Source of the DNA: Lachnospiraceae bacterium
Lineage (GTDB): Bacteria; Bacillota; Clostridia; Lachnospirales; Lachnospiraceae
Assembly: GCA_902363835.1 (NCBI GenBank)
Contig: CABJBM010000016.1
Span: 62,001-126,000 of the forward strand
Direction of reading: 5' to 3'
DNA: 64,000 nucleotides
Below, piece after piece: positions 1-9,079 of this stretch. Under the pieces are notes generated by a model that worked only from the letters and a program-made list of their open reading frames with translations, ran no database searches and was not told where the DNA came from. A program made the position numbers and the translations under genes. Within the stretch, counting starts at the first letter, position 1, and every line of letters begins with the position of its first letter.

Positions 1-874
1 CTTCCGCTTTTTTAAACAGCCTGCTGACAATAAAGGTAAACAGCAGACATTCCACTACAATGAAAAATGCCTGTGCGCTTCCATATCCGTATAAGCCTCT
101 GCGGAATAAATTGTTGTACATCAGGGTTGCAGGCACTTCGCTGGCATGGTTTGGGCCGCCTCCTGTCATAACGTAGATGAGATCAAAAGCCCTTAAGGAA
201 CCGGTAATGGAGAATATGACACAGGTTTTAATAACCGGAGCCAGCAGGGGCAGGGTGATTTTCGTATTTACCTGCCATTTGCTGGCGCCGTCGATTTGAG
301 CTGCCTCATAATAGTCCTGGGAAATGGATTTAATGCCCGCATAAAAAATCAGCATGTGATACCCGATATACTGCCATACTGCAGGAATCAAAGTGGAAAG
401 AAATGCGGTTTTGGGATTGGAAAGCCAGGAATAGCTGAAGTCAGAAGCTCCCAGAGCCCGGATTAAATGGTTTAAAAGTCCGTATTCGCTGTTGAACATT
501 TTCATCCACAGCTGACCGATTACCATGCTGGATATGACCACCGGCAAAAAGTAAACAGTGCGAAAAAACTTTTCCCCCTTTACCCCTCTTGCCAGAACCA
601 TGGCCAGAAAAAGGGAGACGGGAAGCTGGAGGAGTAAGGAGGCGCCTACTAAAAGGAAGGAATTTGAAACAGCCTTCACAAAGTAGCGGTCCTCTGCAAA
701 CAGCCTGATATAATTCCCAAGCCCGATGAACTCCATTTTCCCCATACCATCGTACTGGAAAAGGCTGTAGGCTCCGGAAATAAAAAGGGGTATTATGGTG
801 AAGCTGACAAACAGGAGGAGCGCAGGCAGCACAAAGCAGGCCACAGAGCTCTTTTTTCCCAACATTTTATTCAT
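1..874 (-). CDS. Carbohydrate ABC transporter permease, MalF/UgpA-like (3' end cut by window edge)
   Basis: Membrane subunit of a sugar importer; it forms the channel with a second permease that must lie beyond the left edge. The frame is open from the ATG at 874 to base 1 (about 291 codons, no stop). It starts MNKMLGKKSS, has hydrophobic helices, and carries the permease EAA loop (YYEAAQIDGASKWQ, then ITLPLL) that contacts the ATPase. An AAAGGAG ribosome site precedes the start. It follows the binding-protein gene on the same strand, separated by a hairpin terminator at 900-929. No ATPase gene is visible nearby. The family is clear; the sugar is unknown. Confidence 0.9.
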   Translation of the reverse strand, partial: MNKMLGKKSSVACFVLPALLLFVSFTIIPLFISGAYSLFQYDGMGKMEFIGLGNYIRLFAEDRYFVKAVSNSFLLVGASLLLQLPVSLFLAMVLARGVKGEKFFRTVYFLPVVISSMVIGQLWMKMFNSEYGLLNHLIRALGASDFSYSWLSNPKTAFLSTLIPAVWQYIGYHMLIFYAGIKSISQDYYEAAQIDGASKWQVNTKITLPLLAPVIKTCVIFSITGSLRAFDLIYVMTGGGPNHASEVPATLMYNNLFRRGLYGYGSAQAFFIVVECLLFTFIVSRLFKKAE

Positions 875-899
875 AATCAATCTCCTTTGGGCAAAAAAC

Positions 900-929
900 G
901 GGTATCGCCTGTTTTTGTAAGCGATACCC
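900..929 (-). terminator. Intercistronic hairpin terminator/attenuator between binding protein and permease
   Basis: A 9 bp inverted repeat (GGGTATCGC with GCGATACCC) is followed on the minus strand by GTTTTTTG. It sits after the binding-protein stop and before the permease start. Partial termination or 3' end protection here would give more binding protein than permease, a common arrangement in such operons (inference). Confidence 0.75.
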
Positions 930-942
930 CCTTTGCTCTTAC

Positions 943-2268
943 TTACTTATTAATAGCTGCTTCATGTTCCTTTATAAACTCACCCGTATCGGCGCCTGGA
1001 GCGAATAAGGTCTGCACCTGTTCATTGTGAATGGTGGCAGGCTCCGCATCAAGAGAGGTATCCCATGCAAGGACTGAGGTCTTTCCCTGGGAAAGGAGAT
1101 CTTTGATCTGTACGAAAAGAGGATTAAGGCCTTTTTCATCCACTTCTGTTTTCCAGCCGCTGAAGCCTGTACCTGACTGGTAAGCTGCTTCCCCCATCTT
1201 TTCGTTGATATAAATTGTGAATTTAGCCGCCTCATCCGGGTTCTTTGTGTTCTTATTCACCCAGAAGGATTCTACGAATCCGCCGCAATAATCGGTTTCA
1301 TTTCCTTTGCCGGAAATCATTGGGATCTTCATTGCCACCACATCCTCCGGATTAATGGTAACAGCTTTATCCGTATAAATACCGTTTGCAAACCAGCTTC
1401 CCATAAGCCGCATGGCTGCCCTTCCTGTTCCAAAGGCTGCATTGGCATCATCATTTCCCTGCTCCAGGGGATTTGCCCCGAATGCACCTAAGTTGTATAA
1501 TTCCCGCACCTTATCAGCAGCTTCTCCATAGCCCTCTCCTTCAAAAGGAGCCTGGCCGGAGAGCATTTTGTTGATTCCTTCCGCCCCCACGGTTCTGAGC
1601 GCCAGCGCCTGATAAATGAATGCCGCATTCCAGCCATCCTTTGCACCGGAAGCCAGAGGAGTTACTCCGTCAAGGGCCTTTAACTTTTCAACTGCAGATA
1701 CCAGTTTGTCGTATGTATCGGGAAGCTCTGCTCCTGCCTGATCGAATAAGGCCTTATTGCAGTATAAGGTCATGTACCAGGAAAAAGAGGGAAGAGAATA
1801 AGTTTTTCCATTGTATTCAAAGGCTGCCGTAGATCCCTCCAGCAATTTGCCTTTGATCTCATCTGTGATATAGGCGTCCAGGGGAAGGAGTTTATCCGCA
1901 TTGATCATCTTTCTTGCGGTTCCTGCCCCCCAGTAATAGAATACATCAATTCCCTTTGCATCTCCTGCAAACTCTGCGGAAATCTTGGTTTTGTAGGCCT
2001 CCGTATCCAGGGTCTGGGTGTTGATTTCTATATTGGGATTTTCTGCCAGATAAGCGGATACTGCCTCATCATATTTTTTCTTCAATTCATTCGTATCATT
2101 GGACCACTGGTGCCAGACATTTAATACGGTTTTTTCCGTCTTTCCCTCCCCCAAACTGCTCAAGCTTGTGGGAGCGGCGCTGCCTTTGCTTCCGCAGCCT
2201 GTCATTCCTGCTGCCAGGGCTGCTGCCAATGCAACGGCTGAAATTCTTTTTAACAAACTTTTCTTCAT
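943..2268 (-). CDS. Extracellular sugar-binding lipoprotein of ABC transporter
   Basis: A 441-residue substrate-binding protein of the family 1 (MalE/UgpB-like) type, tethered outside the membrane and delivering a carbohydrate to the permease encoded downstream. The N-terminus is a lipoprotein signal: basic MKKSLLKR, a hydrophobic stretch, then lipobox GMTGC with the lipidated cysteine at residue 25. The mature part starts with a low-complexity Ser/Gly linker, followed by a typical NVWHQWSND segment. The ATG has a GAGGAG site. A good promoter lies at 2310-2338, so it can be transcribed apart from the upstream regulator genes. Substrate cannot be read from the sequence. Confidence 0.92.
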   Translation of the reverse strand: MKKSLLKRISAVALAAALAAGMTGCGSKGSAAPTSLSSLGEGKTEKTVLNVWHQWSNDTNELKKKYDEAVSAYLAENPNIEINTQTLDTEAYKTKISAEFAGDAKGIDVFYYWGAGTARKMINADKLLPLDAYITDEIKGKLLEGSTAAFEYNGKTYSLPSFSWYMTLYCNKALFDQAGAELPDTYDKLVSAVEKLKALDGVTPLASGAKDGWNAAFIYQALALRTVGAEGINKMLSGQAPFEGEGYGEAADKVRELYNLGAFGANPLEQGNDDANAAFGTGRAAMRLMGSWFANGIYTDKAVTINPEDVVAMKIPMISGKGNETDYCGGFVESFWVNKNTKNPDEAAKFTIYINEKMGEAAYQSGTGFSGWKTEVDEKGLNPLFVQIKDLLSQGKTSVLAWDTSLDAEPATIHNEQVQTLFAPGADTGEFIKEHEAAINK

Positions 2269-2309
2269 CTCAATCTCCTCCTGGGTTTTCTTTGTTTCCT
2301 GCTGATATC

Positions 2310-2338
2310 AGTATACCGAAACTCTTTTTTTTACTCAA
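2310..2338 (-). promoter_or_regulatory. Sigma-A-type promoter for the binding-protein operon
   Basis: On the minus strand TTGAGT (-35, 2333-2338) is separated by exactly 17 bases from TATACT (-10, 2310-2315), about 40 bases upstream of the binding-protein ATG at 2268. It lies between the response-regulator gene and the transporter genes, a likely target of that regulator. Confidence 0.7.
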
Positions 2339-2372
2339 TTTAATATTTTGACCCAAAAGGTTAGAAATTTTA

Positions 2373-3941
2373 CTACCTTTGCTTAAATTCCTTAACCGTT
2401 ACCCCCACATGCTTTTTAAAGCAGATGCCAAAGTAATGGGAATCCCGGAATCCCACCTTTTCTGCTATTTCATATACCTTTAAATCCGTTGTATTAAGGA
2501 GCCGGATGCTCTCTTCAATCCTTTTTTTCAGGACATATTCAATAAGGCTCTGCCCCGTCTCTTTTTTAAACACCCTGCTTAAGTAGCTTTCATTGGAAAA
2601 GACCACCGAGGCCACGGTTTTAAGCGAAAGAGCCGGATCGCAGAAATTTTCATCAATATATTCCAGGACATCGTTTACAACCTTATTTCCCTGCTTTGCT
2701 TTCTTGCTGTTATGGCAGTTCAGAATCATACGGATGAATTCATCCAGAAACGGACGGCACTCCTCCACCGTCTGTATGGACCGAATGGATTCATACAGGC
2801 GTTCTTCCCCTATGAGCTGTTCTAAGCTGATCCCGTACTTATTAAGGGTGCTTCCTGCTTTGGACATCAGATCCATAACCGCGAGCCTTAAATATTCTAC
2901 TTCCGTTACTCTTGAATTCCTGATTCCATTCACATAATCCTCGATTGCAGCAGTTACCTTATCAGAAATTCCATTGGTCAGGGAAAAAAGGAAGTCCTCC
3001 CAGTCAAACGCCAGCTTATCCGGATTTTTTTCCATAATATGCATATATTCTTCGTAAGTAATGATCCGGTTATCCCCTAAAAGCACCGATGCGCTGAGAG
3101 CATGTTCCGACTGGGCAAAGGCTTCTGCAATTCCATCATAGCCCTCATGGCTCCGGCTGATGCCAATGGTGGAATCAATGTGGTTTTCCTCCAGCATCTT
3201 ATGGATGTGCCGGGCAATTTCCTTACTGTCATGCAGGCTTTTGGCAGTACAAAACAAGACAATATTTTTCATATAGTGAAGAAAGGATATGGTGCCGTCA
3301 ATGGGATTCCGCCCAAGAAGATCCATAGCTCTTTTATGGGGCCTGCCGTCTTCTTCCCCTGACCGTTCTTCCTTTAAATGGATGTTAAGACAGCAGCAGC
3401 CTTCTAACAGCGCTTCACAGCCATAGGCAAAGAGCTTTTTCCCTGCTTCCTCCTCATTGGTCCGCTTTTCCACCAGCCTTTGAAAAAAGCTTTCCATTAA
3501 AATGTCCTGGTCAGCGGAAACGCTTTGCTTCAGCATTTCCACCTCTTTTCTCCGGGCTTTTTCCTTTATAATTTTCCCCCTGATCTTAAGGGCGATCTCT
3601 TTCAGTTCCTTCATATCAATGGGTTTTAGAAGAAAGTCCTCCACCCCCAGCTTTACCGCCCGCCTTGCATATTCAAATTCCCGGTATCCGGTGATCATAA
3701 TTACATGAATGTTCTCATCCAGAACTGAAATATGCTCTGCCAGCTCCAGACCATCCATATTGGGCATATTAATATCAGTTAAAACCAACTCCGGCTTTCT
3801 GTACTTTATAAATTCCAATGCTTCCATACCGGAGGAGGCCTCTCCAATGACCAGAAATCCATGATCTTCCCATGGAAATCCCCGTTTGATCAGCACCCGT
3901 TCCAGCTTTTCATCATCAACAATCAGTACTTTGATCTCCAT
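2373..3941 (-). CDS. YesN-type response regulator with AraC DNA-binding domain
   Basis: A 522-residue cytoplasmic transcription factor. The N-terminal receiver domain has the acidic pair DD at 9-10, phospho-acceptor Asp at residue 56 (LVLTDINMPNMDG) and the conserved Lys in FLLKPID. A long middle region follows, and the C-terminal 100 residues form a double helix-turn-helix AraC domain (YIDENFCDP; YLSRVFKKETG; FRDSHYFGICFKK). Its start overlaps the end of the sensor kinase gene by 26 bases, so the two are translationally linked. Proteins of this class usually activate the neighbouring sugar transporter operon, here the binding protein immediately downstream. Confidence 0.93.
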   Translation of the reverse strand: MEIKVLIVDDEKLERVLIKRGFPWEDHGFLVIGEASSGMEALEFIKYRKPELVLTDINMPNMDGLELAEHISVLDENIHVIMITGYREFEYARRAVKLGVEDFLLKPIDMKELKEIALKIRGKIIKEKARRKEVEMLKQSVSADQDILMESFFQRLVEKRTNEEEAGKKLFAYGCEALLEGCCCLNIHLKEERSGEEDGRPHKRAMDLLGRNPIDGTISFLHYMKNIVLFCTAKSLHDSKEIARHIHKMLEENHIDSTIGISRSHEGYDGIAEAFAQSEHALSASVLLGDNRIITYEEYMHIMEKNPDKLAFDWEDFLFSLTNGISDKVTAAIEDYVNGIRNSRVTEVEYLRLAVMDLMSKAGSTLNKYGISLEQLIGEERLYESIRSIQTVEECRPFLDEFIRMILNCHNSKKAKQGNKVVNDVLEYIDENFCDPALSLKTVASVVFSNESYLSRVFKKETGQSLIEYVLKKRIEESIRLLNTTDLKVYEIAEKVGFRDSHYFGICFKKHVGVTVKEFKQR

Positions 3942-5652
3942 GCTCCAACCCCTTTGCTTCCATACGCTTTACTCTTACTGCTATTTCCGTTCCATTTCCG
4001 ATCTCACTGTGAATGAGGACCGGCTGCCTGATACCATGGTAGAGGGTAATCCGCTGCATCAGGTTATACAGGCCGAATCCCGACTTTCCGGTCACTGTCC
4101 GGCCTTCCATGATTTCTTCAATTTTTTCCTCACTCATGCCGATTCCGTCATCAGACACCAGAAAAATAATTTCATCCTCATCAGAAAAGGCCTTGATGGA
4201 AATGGTTCCTTTTCCCTCCCTTGGTTTGATTCCATGATGGACGGCGTTCTCCACCAAGGGCTGTAAAAGAAGCTTTAATATCCTGCATTCCTTCACCTCT
4301 TCTTCCACGTCCACCTCTACTTTTATTTCATTGTCATAGCGGATATTCAGAATGGTCAGGTAGCTTTGTATACAACTGATCTCATCCTTTACCGTAATAA
4401 AATCCAACCCGCTGTTTAAGCTGTTCCTGTAAAAGCTGCCCAGAGCCTGGGTCATTTTAAAACAGTTATCATAATCATGCATGAGAGCAAGGGCAGATAC
4501 TGCATCAAGAGTATTGTACAGAAAATGGGGATTAATCTGAGCCTGCAGCAGATCAAGCTCCACCTTTGCAATGATCTGTTCTTCTTCCTTTACCTTTTGT
4601 ATCAGATTTTTGATGGACCTTGCCATATGGTTAAACACCCGTTTCAGATTATTGATTTCATTTTTCTGCCGGTCCACCTCCATTTCATCAAACTGTCCCT
4701 TTTCCACAAGCATCATATGGTTTTCCACCTTTAACAGGGGATGGAAGATAAAACGGGTGAGCATGACCGAGCAGACAAATACAAAAACCACATTAATACA
4801 CATGATCAGCAGAATAACAGTGGAATAATAAGGCGCCATGGCCGTCATATTATCCATCTGAAAGGATCCTGCCAGCTTCCAGTTTTCTATGCCGATATCC
4901 TGAGTGATTACCAGCCGGTTTTCACCGTTTTGCAGCCCCTGATTCCCAGGGGCTACAATGTATTCCCCCTCATCGCCCAGAATATAAAAGTCGCTGTCAC
5001 TGGAATTGCTGACACCGTTAAAGTAATTGCGTATTGTTTCCTCATTAACCGTGACCAGCAGAATGGCCAAAGGCTTATATGTATTTTCATCCCTGATTTC
5101 CCGGATATAGGTGATGTAAGGGGTATCTCCATAAAATTCAATGACCCCCTCACTGCCTTTCATAAAAAAGCCGTTTCCCCTGTGTTCGCTTAAGTGTTGG
5201 TACCACTCAGACTCCAGCGCCTTATCCCCGTGAATGCCCCTGGGTGTCTTTTTATAGGAGCTGTATACATTGTGATAGGAATCCATAATCAAAACACTGG
5301 AAATATACTCCCCTGACAGGATCATATTGATCAGGCTTTGTTTGATAGTTCTCTGGATCGACGGATCAATGGCCGTATTATTAACATTTCTTAAAGCCTC
5401 CTGGACATTTTTATCAAAATAGATCAGGTTTGAAAACTGGGTCACATTATCAAAGATCAGGGATAAATTTCCCTTTAAGGCGCTGACCGTCTGAGTCCCT
5501 GCATTAAGAATCTCTTTTTTCGTATAGGAGCTGTTAATGACGGATATGACCGAAAAGGTGATGACAAAGGATAACAATACGATTGTCAAATACATAATCA
5601 GAATTTTTGTCTTAATCCTCATATTCATCCACGCAGCCATCAAACCAGTCAT
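3916..5652 (-). CDS. YesM-type sensor histidine kinase
   Basis: A 578-residue membrane sensor, partner of the overlapping AraC-type regulator. A first transmembrane helix lies near residues 15-38, then an extracellular sensing domain of about 240 residues, a second helix (ILLIMCINVVFVFVCSVML), a HAMP linker, and a His_kinase/HATPase pair. The phospho-accepting histidine is His376 in QINPHFLYNTLDAV; the ATP-binding part shows LVENAVHHGIKP and DDGIGM. The start has a GGGAGG site 7 bases away and its own consensus promoter at 5686-5714. The family commonly senses sugars or a loaded binding protein; the actual signal is unknown. Confidence 0.93.
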   Translation of the reverse strand: MTGLMAAWMNMRIKTKILIMYLTIVLLSFVITFSVISVINSSYTKKEILNAGTQTVSALKGNLSLIFDNVTQFSNLIYFDKNVQEALRNVNNTAIDPSIQRTIKQSLINMILSGEYISSVLIMDSYHNVYSSYKKTPRGIHGDKALESEWYQHLSEHRGNGFFMKGSEGVIEFYGDTPYITYIREIRDENTYKPLAILLVTVNEETIRNYFNGVSNSSDSDFYILGDEGEYIVAPGNQGLQNGENRLVITQDIGIENWKLAGSFQMDNMTAMAPYYSTVILLIMCINVVFVFVCSVMLTRFIFHPLLKVENHMMLVEKGQFDEMEVDRQKNEINNLKRVFNHMARSIKNLIQKVKEEEQIIAKVELDLLQAQINPHFLYNTLDAVSALALMHDYDNCFKMTQALGSFYRNSLNSGLDFITVKDEISCIQSYLTILNIRYDNEIKVEVDVEEEVKECRILKLLLQPLVENAVHHGIKPREGKGTISIKAFSDEDEIIFLVSDDGIGMSEEKIEEIMEGRTVTGKSGFGLYNLMQRITLYHGIRQPVLIHSEIGNGTEIAVRVKRMEAKGLEHGDQSTDC

Positions 5653-5685
5653 AGCAGCCCTCCCATTAAAATGATTTTTACCCTT

Positions 5686-5714
5686 ATTCTAGCGATTTTG
5701 CCAGGGAATGTCAA
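5686..5714 (-). promoter_or_regulatory. Promoter for the sensor kinase-regulator pair
   Basis: On the minus strand a perfect TTGACA (5709-5714) is followed after 17 bases by TAGAAT (5686-5691), 34 bases upstream of the kinase ATG. The -35 box overlaps the stop of the cupin gene, so the two-component pair can be expressed independently of the GH94-cupin unit. Confidence 0.7.
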
Positions 5715-6115
5715 AAGAAAGTTCGGATTGCCTCTATCTGCTCCCTGCTTAAACCTTCGGTGGGAGAATTCTCATCGCAGGTATCCTGATTCTCAACAAT
5801 AAGGACACTCCCTTCCTCATCCAGGGCGTGGGTATGCCAGACGCCTTTCTTCACATTATAAAGCTGGTTTTTTTCCATTCTCACACATTCTATTTCTCCC
5901 GGCCTGTCTCCGCTCCCGCCTGAAATCAGGACGCAGTTTCCTTCCAGCAATACAAATACCTCATCTGTTTCCAAATGCCTCTGCATGGAAACCAGGCGCT
6001 CTGCTCTTACGTCATCACAATACTTAAGCACAGCCACTCTCCATGTCTGATAATCCACAAGAGGGGTATATCCCCCTTGTGAAATCTTAATGATATCAAT
6101 CAATTCTCTTTCCAT
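5711..6115 (-). CDS. Cupin-fold protein (small sugar-binding/isomerase-like)
   Basis: A 134-residue single-domain beta-barrel protein. The segment with LETDEVFVLLEGNCVLISG and, later, YNVKKGVWHTHAL has the spacing of cupin motifs 1 and 2, though motif 1 lacks the usual HxH. I start it at the ATG at 6115 because AGGAGG lies 5 bases upstream; the frame runs 14 codons further up without a good ribosome site. It follows the GH94 gene by 66 bases and is probably cotranscribed with it, suggesting a role in handling that sugar, but no reaction can be assigned. Confidence 0.75.
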   Translation of the reverse strand: MERELIDIIKISQGGYTPLVDYQTWRVAVLKYCDDVRAERLVSMQRHLETDEVFVLLEGNCVLISGGSGDRPGEIECVRMEKNQLYNVKKGVWHTHALDEEGSVLIVENQDTCDENSPTEGLSREQIEAIRTFF

Positions 6116-6181
6116 TCTATCCTCCTGATCAAAGCGGACATTTCCGGTCCGCTGCACTGTTCGCTCCTGAATGCAGGCAAC

Positions 6182-8884
6182 TTATTCTGCGTTCAAATCA
6201 ACCGTAATGGTATGAAACTCCTGATCCGGCAATTGTAAAATATCATCTCTTCCAATGCTCCAATCCCCATTCAGACTCCGGCAGGGAATTCCATTCAATA
6301 AAATACCGGTTATCTTATAGGAATCCGGGTCTAAATTCCAGGAATTTTTATAAATTACCTTTAAGTTTTTTCCGGCAAATACCAGGGATACGGAAGCCTC
6401 ATGCTGACTGTCAAACTGTTCCTTCAACAGCTGGGGGTTAAAAGTAAGATTCCCGTAATGCCCTCTGATTCCAAACATCTCAGTAACAACCGTAACCAGA
6501 TACCAGCTGGCAGCTCCCGTGAGATAGTGGTACATTCCTCTTCCCCTGGCATCCACGTATTCAGGAATTCCCGGGTATATCCTGCTCTTCTCAAAATTGC
6601 TGCAATGATCAAATAAGGATATAAGGGCATGGTATCCTTCCTTTGAAGCCTTTCGCCTGTACAAAGCATTTCCAAACATGGTAGTCATATGGGAAAATAC
6701 TGCCCCGTTTTCCTTGTGCCCGTAAGCAAAGCCAAACATTCTGCCTAAATCCATCTTTACCTCATGGAAATCCGTATTTAACCGGTATCCCCCGATTTCC
6801 TTTTTATACAAATACCCATCAGAAGTCTTTACAATCTCTCCCACCTGCCGGTCCGTTGCAACTCCGGACATGAGAGAAAAGACCTGGCTGGTGAGCATCA
6901 TGCGTACTCCTGCTTCTGTTTCCCCTTCCACTTTGTTTCCTAAATTGTCGTAGTATCCGTTGTACCAGCCATACCCTTCCCTTGAAATGATCCATTCCGT
7001 TTTCCGAATATGGCTGTAAATCCAGGAGGCCTTTGCACGTAAATCCGCCTGCAATTCCTCCCCTTTTATAATTGCTTTTTTTCCTGAAACATGATGGGAA
7101 CAGCTTTTGCAGTAATGAGCCAGTATTTCCTGTTTCTTCCTGATATCATCATAAACTGTCTTATCCTCTGCCAGCAGCTGTCTTACCTCTTCAGCAACTT
7201 CAAATTCCTGTATTCCCTGTTTCTTCAGTTCTTCCAGAAAATCAGCCAGCCCCTTTAGATTGTACCCATACATGCAGGTAAACGCCACACTCTCCCCTCT
7301 TTGGGAAGCTAAGTCCAGGGCATCGTTCCAATCTGCGCCTCTGAGCCTGATGTGGTTGTGCTCTCCCACATCATAAAAGGAGGTGAGATTCTGAACCAGG
7401 AGATGCTCCAGAACGGTTCCTGAATAAATCTGATCCCTGTCATCCCGCAGCCGTTCTCCGTCTTCAGCCTTCCACTTTAAATCCTTTTCCTCCCCGCGGC
7501 AGACCTGCATATCCTTAAAGTAGCTGTTGTTTTCCAGCAGAATCCCAAGATCACCGGTCTGATGAACATATAATTCCGTGGTTAAAAACGGCCATATCCC
7601 ATGATCCATCCAGACCCTTGTAATGTTGTTCCTATCTGCAATAAACTCTCCCTGCCCGCTTCCAATGATGGTGGCATTGGTCCCATCCATCCGCACACCG
7701 CCGAAATTATCAATTAACATCTGACGGACCCCTGACGAATCCATCATCAGCAGTGCCAGGCAGTCCTGCCACAAATCCCTCCAGCCCCGTCCGCCTTTTC
7801 CATAATCATGATGAGGCAAAAAGGAGCAGCCGTAAATTCTACGCAGCATGGGCTGAAAGCTCACCCACCGCATCCAAAGATCAAAATCAGGGTTTCCCGT
7901 GTTCAGTCTCACATTGACCTTGCTGTTCCAATATTCTGCGGTCTGCTTCCAGCACCTATCAAATACCCTTTCATTAAGAAACGGCTCACAGCTTTGTATC
8001 AGTTCTTCTTCCGTATTGCCATAGCCCATGACCACAAGATAAGTAACCTTTTCCTTTGGCCCTATCCTGCATTCCTGAAAGCAAAGCCCTCCCAAAGCTT
8101 CATAACCGCCTGTCTCAAAATCCACCCCCTGAGGTTTTAAAGGGGTTTCATGTAAAGCTTTTGGATTTTCCAGATTGCCGCCTTCTCCTGTAAAGTCCTC
8201 TAAAACCGGGTAATATCCCAAAGGAAGCTGGGATTCATTTCCGCCAAATACGCCGTAAGCCCGGTGATTCCTTTTATGGCCCCGTTCGTCAAAGGTCATA
8301 GTGGGAGTCACAATGACTCCGGAGGACCTTGTCTTAATTCTGTGGAGAAGGGAGGTCACATGCCGGTGGTCCCTGATATTATCCGCTGAACGGGCATAGA
8401 GTGGAATGGCTGCAACCACCTGAAGGCATTTATATTGGTCAGAGATATTTTCAATCTGAATCTTCATCAGCTCCACCTTTTCTCCCGCGGAGGGAACAAG
8501 GCTGCTGATTATCCCTTTTATGCCCAGGTGTTTTGAAGTTCTTGTCAGCTTATGATGCATGAATCCTGCTTCCACAGCCACCTGCTCCTTGTTTTCAGAA
8601 AACAGCTGGGCCTGCTGCCAGGAGGAACGGCCGGTCAGGGACCATAATGCGGTACCGTCAACCTTGCACCATACATTTCTGGAGGATTTGTCGTTATGTA
8701 AATTTTCGCAGCTGACCGGAGGCATGAAAAAGGAATTCTGATCCATCTTGCTGTCCCCTCCCAGATCAGGGGATACGCAGCTCATTACCCCGGACTCATT
8801 TGCAAGGGGAAAGTATAAATAACTGGTCAGATCCGGATCTTCCATATAAAAATCCCCCTGGTTTCCTTTAAACTCATATTTCAT
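6182..8884 (-). CDS. GH94 glycoside phosphorylase, laminaribiose/cellobiose phosphorylase-like
   Basis: About 900 residues. GH94 enzymes split beta-linked glucose disaccharides or oligosaccharides with phosphate to give alpha-glucose 1-phosphate in the cytoplasm, saving ATP. Visible are the N-terminal beta-sandwich region, the (alpha/alpha)6 domain with GKGGRGWRDLWQD, and the ADWNDALD motif (near residue 518) expected to carry the general-acid Asp. It is longer than cellobiose phosphorylase (about 810) and closer to laminaribiose phosphorylase in length. I prefer the ATG at 8884 (MKYEFKGNQ) over 8896, which abuts the AAAGG. It is preceded divergently by a PHP phosphatase. Specificity is uncertain. 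Confidence 0.85.
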   Translation of the reverse strand: MKYEFKGNQGDFYMEDPDLTSYLYFPLANESGVMSCVSPDLGGDSKMDQNSFFMPPVSCENLHNDKSSRNVWCKVDGTALWSLTGRSSWQQAQLFSENKEQVAVEAGFMHHKLTRTSKHLGIKGIISSLVPSAGEKVELMKIQIENISDQYKCLQVVAAIPLYARSADNIRDHRHVTSLLHRIKTRSSGVIVTPTMTFDERGHKRNHRAYGVFGGNESQLPLGYYPVLEDFTGEGGNLENPKALHETPLKPQGVDFETGGYEALGGLCFQECRIGPKEKVTYLVVMGYGNTEEELIQSCEPFLNERVFDRCWKQTAEYWNSKVNVRLNTGNPDFDLWMRWVSFQPMLRRIYGCSFLPHHDYGKGGRGWRDLWQDCLALLMMDSSGVRQMLIDNFGGVRMDGTNATIIGSGQGEFIADRNNITRVWMDHGIWPFLTTELYVHQTGDLGILLENNSYFKDMQVCRGEEKDLKWKAEDGERLRDDRDQIYSGTVLEHLLVQNLTSFYDVGEHNHIRLRGADWNDALDLASQRGESVAFTCMYGYNLKGLADFLEELKKQGIQEFEVAEEVRQLLAEDKTVYDDIRKKQEILAHYCKSCSHHVSGKKAIIKGEELQADLRAKASWIYSHIRKTEWIISREGYGWYNGYYDNLGNKVEGETEAGVRMMLTSQVFSLMSGVATDRQVGEIVKTSDGYLYKKEIGGYRLNTDFHEVKMDLGRMFGFAYGHKENGAVFSHMTTMFGNALYRRKASKEGYHALISLFDHCSNFEKSRIYPGIPEYVDARGRGMYHYLTGAASWYLVTVVTEMFGIRGHYGNLTFNPQLLKEQFDSQHEASVSLVFAGKNLKVIYKNSWNLDPDSYKITGILLNGIPCRSLNGDWSIGRDDILQLPDQEFHTITVDLNAE

Positions 8885-9025
8885 CCCAATTTCCATCCTT
8901 TCATACCCACAGTTTTCTTAAAGTATATCCCAAGTGGATGGATTACTGAATTTAATAATTTTGCTGAAAAGGTGATTTTTTTTACTTTATCAAATTCCTT
9001 TCGGTAAAATCTCCGCCTTCCTGCG

Positions 9026-9054
9026 TTGCTTTTCTTCCTTAGATTGATTATAAT
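9026..9054 (+). promoter_or_regulatory. Promoter for the PHP phosphatase / serine dehydratase unit
   Basis: TTGCTT, 17 bases, then a perfect TATAAT at 9049-9054, about 25 bases before the ATG at 9080. The -35 is imperfect. Confidence 0.5.
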
Positions 9055-9079
9055 GAACTTAATTTGAAAGGAGAAACCC

